A stretch of DNA of 18,432 nt. Origin: an uncultured Flavobacteriales bacterium. Its GTDB lineage: Bacteria > Bacteroidota > Bacteroidia > Flavobacteriales_D > Crocinitomicaceae. This document shows, piece after piece, positions 14,374-18,432 of the stretch. The notes under the pieces are model-generated. The model did not search any database and was not told the origin of the DNA. It saw only the letters and a list, made by a program, of their open reading frames with translations. Every line of letters begins with the position of its first letter. Position 1 is the first letter of the stretch. The DNA lies in NCBI GenBank assembly GCA_903899795.1, contig CAIUKX010000465.1, forward strand, positions 1-18,432, written 5' to 3'. A program made the translations under genes and the position numbers.

Positions 14374-15324
14374 ATGAAATACGCATTTTTACTTTGGATT
14401 TTCATCGCTTCTTGTCCTGTTATCTTAGGTCAATCCGATTGTCCGAGTCAGACATATACAGGCACAGCAACTTATTATAGTACTGCAGGAAGTGCACCTG
14501 GAGCCTGTTCTTTCCCAACTTCAGAAAATTTAACCTATATCTGCGCAGTCAATTCAACCCAGTACAATACAGCTGCAATGTGTGGTGCATGCCTTCAAGT
14601 TTCCGGTACATTGGGACAACAAATTGTTTATGTGGTAGATGAAGGAAACTCACTTGGAACAAATGCCCTCGATATGAATCAAGCGGCTTTTGAAGCCATC
14701 GTCGGGAATGCTAATCTTGGCACGGGAACAGTAACCTGGAAAGTAGTCAGTTGTCCTTTAGCATCATATCCTTTGGAACTTACCCAAGCAACAGGCAGTA
14801 ATCCGTGGTATTTGAACTACACCATCCATCGTTCAGTCAACCCTATTGATTCCGTGGAAGTATTAATCAGTGGTATCTGGAATGCAATGACACGACAAAG
14901 TTATAACGGCTGGACGGCAGCTAGTTTCACACCTAACAATGTGACAATTGCAGATGTGCGGGTAACCGATATTTTCGGCGAAAAAATAACGATACCAAAT
15001 GTTGATATGACCAATATTGGAGTATCTTATTTTGCCACTTCCAACTTCACTCCCTGCGTCACATCCAACGTCGGTCTCGATGCGTTAAGCAAATCAACCT
15101 CGAAAGTGCTTTACGATGAAAATAATGTAATCATAAAAAGTGTGAATCCTATTCAATCCATCGCTGTTTTTGACTTGATGGGAAAAGAAGTGTATCGAAT
15201 GGAAACAAAAGAACCGGTTCAAACTTATCAAATCAATGCATCACAACTGGCAAAAGGATTTTATTCGCTAACAATGATCGAAGAAACAGGAGAACAAAGA
15301 AATTTGACGGTTGTAATCAGATAA
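14374..15324 (+). CDS. Expansin-like protein with T9SS sorting domain
   Basis: A 316-residue exported protein. Residues 1-19 are a Sec signal peptide (ending VILGQ). Residues 24-128 match the expansin D1 domain, a double-psi barrel: YTGTATYYS at 28-36, Cys pairs around CGAC (70-73), LDMNQAAFEAI (99-109) with Asp100 at the place of the key acidic residue of bacterial expansins, and VTWKVVSCP (120-128). Residues 133-212 match D2 (CBM63-like), with aromatic Trp145, Trp169 and Trp180 and the segment DVRVTDIFGEKITIP as in Bacillus EXLX1. Residues about 240-316 form a type A T9SS C-terminal domain (VFDLMGKEVY, LAKGFYSLTM). Expansins loosen cellulose or wall networks without hydrolysis; export here is by T9SS to the surface or medium. 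Start 14374 fits the signal peptide; a TTG at 14305 is rejected. Confidence 0.88.
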   Translation: MKYAFLLWIFIASCPVILGQSDCPSQTYTGTATYYSTAGSAPGACSFPTSENLTYICAVNSTQYNTAAMCGACLQVSGTLGQQIVYVVDEGNSLGTNALDMNQAAFEAIVGNANLGTGTVTWKVVSCPLASYPLELTQATGSNPWYLNYTIHRSVNPIDSVEVLISGIWNAMTRQSYNGWTAASFTPNNVTIADVRVTDIFGEKITIPNVDMTNIGVSYFATSNFTPCVTSNVGLDALSKSTSKVLYDENNVIIKSVNPIQSIAVFDLMGKEVYRMETKEPVQTYQINASQLAKGFYSLTMIEETGEQRNLTVVIR

Positions 15325-15343
15325 AAACACCTCGAAAACAGCT

Positions 15344-17230
15344 TTAATATTCACCACCCCAAACTCGTTTATTCCAAGCTGGTTCGGAATCGAATTTTGG
15401 AAGAGTAAATTTTGCCGGATTTAATCCAACTGTATCTGTCAACGTTTTTAAAAACAAAACAATATTTTTCTTTTCTCGCTTAGAAATAGTTAAAGAATCA
15501 AATGGTAAGGTCTGATTCTCTAATTTGTAGTCGAAACCTACACCTCCACCTTTTTGGTAGAAATCAACAATTTCCTCTAGTGTCGAATATTTTCCATTGT
15601 GCATGTATGGTCCTGTGACTGTAATATTTCGAACGGTTGGTGTCTTGAAAGCAAATTTATGTTCAGCCATTTTTGTAACTGCAAACCGCCCTAAATCTTC
15701 ATCCAATGCTTTGTTTTCTTTTGTGGAGGAAGTACCTATAATTTCATATTCTGAATCATTAAAAAGCGGAGGTACAGTCCCATTAAAAAGCGGAAAAAAA
15801 TGACAACTCCCGCATAAGGCTTTGCCGGCAAATACATTGTATCCATTTTTTTCCCGTCTCGACAATGCTTTGGTATTCCCTTTCAAAAATTGATCAAATC
15901 GTGATTCCAATGAAATCAAAGTTTTTTCGTATTCTACTAAAGCTTTTTGAATCGCTGAAACTGAAATCACAGCTTCTTTGGGATTCTCAAATGCCACTTT
16001 GAACAGTTTTTGATATTCTGAACTTTTTTGAAGTTTCTTCACGACATCTTCCAAATTGGAATTCATCTCCGCTTTGTTATGCATTACATCAAAAACTTGC
16101 TGTTCCAGTTGAAGAGCCTTTCCATCGTAAAAAAAGGTTTTTTGAAATAATACATTTAGTAAGGTCGGTGCATTTCTCGCCACCACTCCATTTTGATCAA
16201 AAGCGAGACTTTTTTCAAATCCATCAGTAAATCCCTTGTCCGGTTGGTGACAACTCGCACATGCCCTTTTATTGTCTCCTGATAAGATCGGATCGAAAAA
16301 CAATATTTTCCCTAAGTCAGCTTTCAACTTATTGTTCAGAGTATCTTCGAAAAACAACGAAAAGAAACGCGTATTGAAGCTTTCCTTAATGAATAAATTG
16401 GAGGAATTTAGATTCAAAGCTTGTCTCTTATCAGACCATTCGGGCCACAACGAAGCATGAAAATTTCGAATCAATTTATTCAACGAATTAATATGTAGCG
16501 TGATAAAAAAAATTCGATTAAATGAATCGTAATTTTGATGTTTATTCAAATAGTCGATGGATTTACTAAATTGACTATTAATTTTCGCTCTAATATCAAC
16601 TTGACTGTCATCTGTATAGCGAATTAATAAACCTTTCATAGATTCCAAAACCCACACCGTTTCCTGGATATTGGTTTTGGTTATGGTAGCATCATAACCG
16701 TTGAGATTCATCGATGCGATTCTATACAATTCCAATTGAAACATTTCAAACACAAGAATATCTGCCAACTGAACGGTTTTGAAATAGTTTTCCAATTGGA
16801 ATACGACACTTTTCAATTGTTGATACTCCTCCATTAATACTTCTTCGTTGTTCGTTATCCCTTCAGCAAAAAGTATGGATTCAATCTTCTGGAATCCATG
16901 AGGAGGAACCATTTTCGCCTCTGATTCTAACAAATACTTTGGAACCAAAGGGCCATTTATATAGTATTTCGCCTGACCCGGAGTAACTTGTTCGAGAAAA
17001 AATTCAAGGTGCTTGTAATGTTTCCGGCCTTCATGATAATAGGTCACAAGTTCCAAACTATCACCAAAAGAAGCCAAAGACTTGTCAATTGTTTGAGACA
17101 AAAGACTCAATTCTGACAAAATATATTCGCGTGCCAGAGGTTTAAATTTTACATAAACATCATTTTTTTTCCAGCTATTCAACGAAAATAAAACAAGAAT
17201 TGAAGCGAGTAAAAAAATAAACTTAATCAT
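15344..17230 (-). CDS. Dihaem cytochrome c peroxidase (CcpA/MauG family) with N-terminal imelysin-like domain
   Basis: A 628-residue periplasmic protein, about twice the length of a plain bacterial peroxidase. An N-terminal hydrophobic segment (1-17) without lipobox Cys is the export signal or an anchor. Residues about 30-285 are helical and resemble the imelysin/EfeO fold: YKHLEFFLEQ at 72, KYYINGPLVPK at 88, and PHGFQKIESILF (110-121), the place of the imelysin GxHxxE signature, here with Gln114 instead of His. Residues about 300-628 are the dihaem part with haem sites CASCH (324-328) and CGSCH (473-477), the conserved ARNAPTLLN (351-359), FYDGKA (367-372) and GPYMHNGKYSTLEEIVDFY (540-558). 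The family reduces H2O2 or modifies other redox partners. It is convergent with the expansin gene, 19 bases apart. Confidence 0.88.
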   Translation of the reverse strand: MIKFIFLLASILVLFSLNSWKKNDVYVKFKPLAREYILSELSLLSQTIDKSLASFGDSLELVTYYHEGRKHYKHLEFFLEQVTPGQAKYYINGPLVPKYLLESEAKMVPPHGFQKIESILFAEGITNNEEVLMEEYQQLKSVVFQLENYFKTVQLADILVFEMFQLELYRIASMNLNGYDATITKTNIQETVWVLESMKGLLIRYTDDSQVDIRAKINSQFSKSIDYLNKHQNYDSFNRIFFITLHINSLNKLIRNFHASLWPEWSDKRQALNLNSSNLFIKESFNTRFFSLFFEDTLNNKLKADLGKILFFDPILSGDNKRACASCHQPDKGFTDGFEKSLAFDQNGVVARNAPTLLNVLFQKTFFYDGKALQLEQQVFDVMHNKAEMNSNLEDVVKKLQKSSEYQKLFKVAFENPKEAVISVSAIQKALVEYEKTLISLESRFDQFLKGNTKALSRREKNGYNVFAGKALCGSCHFFPLFNGTVPPLFNDSEYEIIGTSSTKENKALDEDLGRFAVTKMAEHKFAFKTPTVRNITVTGPYMHNGKYSTLEEIVDFYQKGGGVGFDYKLENQTLPFDSLTISKREKKNIVLFLKTLTDTVGLNPAKFTLPKFDSEPAWNKRVWGGEY

Positions 17231-17369
17231 CAGGGTACTTCGATTTTTCAGGTCGCAAGTTAACTCGGTCAGATTAAGTACATGTTAAAAAAAGAATATC
17301 AAAAGCGAAAGTATTTTTCCATACTCCAGTTAAACCAATAAGATTGTTCGATCCCACACCAATCTAATT

Positions 17370-17390
17370 ATTGCTTTAAGACAAAGCAAT
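17370..17390. promoter_or_regulatory. Inverted repeat in the divergent gap, possible operator
   Basis: Perfect 8-base arms ATTGCTTT (17370-17377) and AAAGCAAT (17383-17390) with a 5-base spacer, 27 bases ahead of the TACTTTTG box of the rightmost gene. No T run follows on either strand, so a binding site is more likely than a terminator. Weak evidence. Confidence 0.3.
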
Positions 17391-17417
17391 TATAGTCCAA
17401 TTTTTCGTTATCTTTCG

Positions 17418-17425
17418 TACTTTTG
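17418..17425 (+). promoter_or_regulatory. TAnnTTTG (-7) box of the rightmost gene
   Basis: TACTTTTG is a perfect -7 box 18 bases before the ATG at 17444, for a leader of about 12 bases. The same octamer serves the expansin gene at 14352. No TTTG is seen at the -33 place. Confidence 0.45.
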
Positions 17426-17443
17426 AATCACTAACAACATACT

Positions 17444-18432
17444 ATGCAAAACCGCACCTCACTATTACTTTCATTTTTCCTGATTCTTTTTATCTCCAAC
17501 TGCGTCTACAGCCAATCATCTCCTGAAAAGGTTGTGATCAATGGAGTGAATTATTTTGTGTACCCGCACAAAATGAAAATGTATCCACATCATGAATACA
17601 AATACGGCTTGAAAAAAGTGAACTACTCTAAGACATTTTTTGATTTCGCGACCAAGGATCTTAAATTGGATCAAAAAGAAACCAAGGATTTAAAAAAAGA
17701 AATCCGAAAAGACAAACGTTTCTACAGACGTATTTTCAGCTTTCAACACAGAGGTTTCCGCTACAAAAAAGCAATTCAAAGAAATTTTCTCTCCTATTTT
17801 GAACCGACTTACACATTTGAAGAGGATATCGTTCCAAGTTTAGATAGCCTACCGAATGGAAGTTACGTGCAATATTACGAGAATTTTGTTTCTGGTAATT
17901 CGAAAGGAAAAATCATCATAGAAAAGAACAAAATAGCCGGAATTTTCTCGATTCAAAACAGTGTTCTGCATGGAAAAGCAGCTTGGTTCAATCTGAAAGG
18001 TGATACCTTGAAACAAGGAACCTACAAAAATGGACTGAAAAATGGGGAATGGAAACTGAAAGAAATCAATTACTTTGACGGATCAATTTATGATCTTGAA
18101 AGACTGACTATCATTCGAAATGAACTAATTCCAGATACGATAATTACCATTACCACTTTTCAGGAAGGATTGAAAAGCGGACCACATTCTGAATCCATTA
18201 GAACAGACCTTTCTATTAAAGTGAAAGAGGGTTTCTATGCATCTGACTTACCATCCGGATCGTGGACTGAAAAAGAGACTCGAAGAAATCAACATCAGTA
18301 CAGTGAACGAAATAATTTGATTGTCACCAGACGTTATACCTACAACTCATCCGATGCCACTTCACATCAATACTTGATTCGCAGCAAAATCCTCAGCAAC
18401 TATCCATCATGGTCAGATCCCTATGATTTTCA
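17444..18432 (+). CDS. Secreted protein with MORN-like repeats, 3' partial
   Basis: An open frame of 329 codons with no stop before the window ends. Residues 1-24 (MQNRTSLLL...VYSQ) form a Sec signal peptide. Residues 31-60 are Tyr/His-rich (NYFVYPHKMKMYPHHEYKYG). Residues about 80-130 are very basic (Lys/Arg-rich with RRIFSFQHRGFRYKKA). From about 150 on there are MORN-like units: NGSYVQYYENF, GKAAWFNLKGDTLKQGTYKNGLKNGEWKLKE (about 178-208) and EGLKSGPH. Later parts are polar without a clear domain. It is related in style to the MORN protein at 5933-6802 but the sequences are otherwise different. It has its own promoter box and is divergent from the peroxidase gene. Function unknown; a surface or periplasmic binding role is a guess. 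Confidence 0.82.
   Translation, partial: MQNRTSLLLSFFLILFISNCVYSQSSPEKVVINGVNYFVYPHKMKMYPHHEYKYGLKKVNYSKTFFDFATKDLKLDQKETKDLKKEIRKDKRFYRRIFSFQHRGFRYKKAIQRNFLSYFEPTYTFEEDIVPSLDSLPNGSYVQYYENFVSGNSKGKIIIEKNKIAGIFSIQNSVLHGKAAWFNLKGDTLKQGTYKNGLKNGEWKLKEINYFDGSIYDLERLTIIRNELIPDTIITITTFQEGLKSGPHSESIRTDLSIKVKEGFYASDLPSGSWTEKETRRNQHQYSERNNLIVTRRYTYNSSDATSHQYLIRSKILSNYPSWSDPYDF

Noticed and set aside
17444..17515. Lipoprotein signal (ISNC) in the rightmost gene
   Set aside because: Asn before the Cys is not accepted in usual lipoboxes, and the following VYSQ is a normal Flavobacteriia signal-peptidase I site.
1..18432. CRISPR array, tRNA/rRNA, insertion sequence, integron or phage
   Set aside because: No regularly spaced repeats, cloverleaf sequence, transposase or integrase frame, or structural phage gene was seen on either strand.

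Overview
The window looks like an ordinary chromosomal stretch of an AT-rich member of Bacteroidota, most likely order Flavobacteriales; a Fluviicola/Crocinitomicaceae-like host is only my guess. The evidence is: a type IX secretion (T9SS) C-terminal sorting domain on an expansin; several perfect TAnnTTTG promoter elements (the -7 box of Bacteroidota); SDR-type threonine dehydrogenase; short bacteroidotal homogentisate dioxygenase; a CCC-motif-like membrane protein; LytS/LytTR signalling; and secreted MORN/YwqK repeat proteins. No tRNA, rRNA, CRISPR array, transposase, integrase or phage gene was seen.

Layout. 1-1716 (+) is the 3' part of a Kup potassium transporter, cut by the window edge. 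1738-2229 (-) is a small unknown secreted protein. 2320-5617 (-) is a three-gene operon read deoC, aldehyde dehydrogenase, ALDH-like pseudoenzyme; it should convert 2-deoxyribose-5-phosphate to glyceraldehyde-3-phosphate and acetaldehyde and oxidise the acetaldehyde. 5933-6802 (-) is a secreted MORN-like protein with a textbook terminator. 6966-7913 (-) is threonine 3-dehydrogenase. 8090-8401 (-) is a two-helix CCC-motif-like protein. 8648-11069 (+) is homogentisate 1,2-dioxygenase followed by 4-hydroxyphenylpyruvate dioxygenase, the ring-opening part of tyrosine catabolism in reverse order of pathway use, closed by a strong terminator. 11294-14253 (+) is a four-gene envelope-sensing operon: small LiaF-TM protein, LiaF-like protein with FGG repeats, LytS-type kinase, LytTR regulator. 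14374-15324 (+) is an expansin-like protein with a T9SS tail. 15344-17230 (-) is an imelysin-like/dihaem cytochrome c peroxidase fusion. 17444-18432 (+) is a secreted protein with MORN-like repeats that runs off the window.

Themes. Much of the centre is catabolic: deoxynucleoside sugar, threonine and tyrosine. The right half is envelope-facing: stress sensing, a secreted wall-loosening protein and a periplasmic dihaem enzyme. I see no defence or mobile system. The items most worth following are the ALDH pseudoenzyme co-transcribed with an intact ALDH and deoC, the imelysin-like domain fused to a dihaem peroxidase with the His of its signature replaced by Gln, the His/Cys-rich LiaF pair next to a LytS/LytR pair, and several palindromic or direct repeats in the gaps that look like dispersed genomic repeat families.
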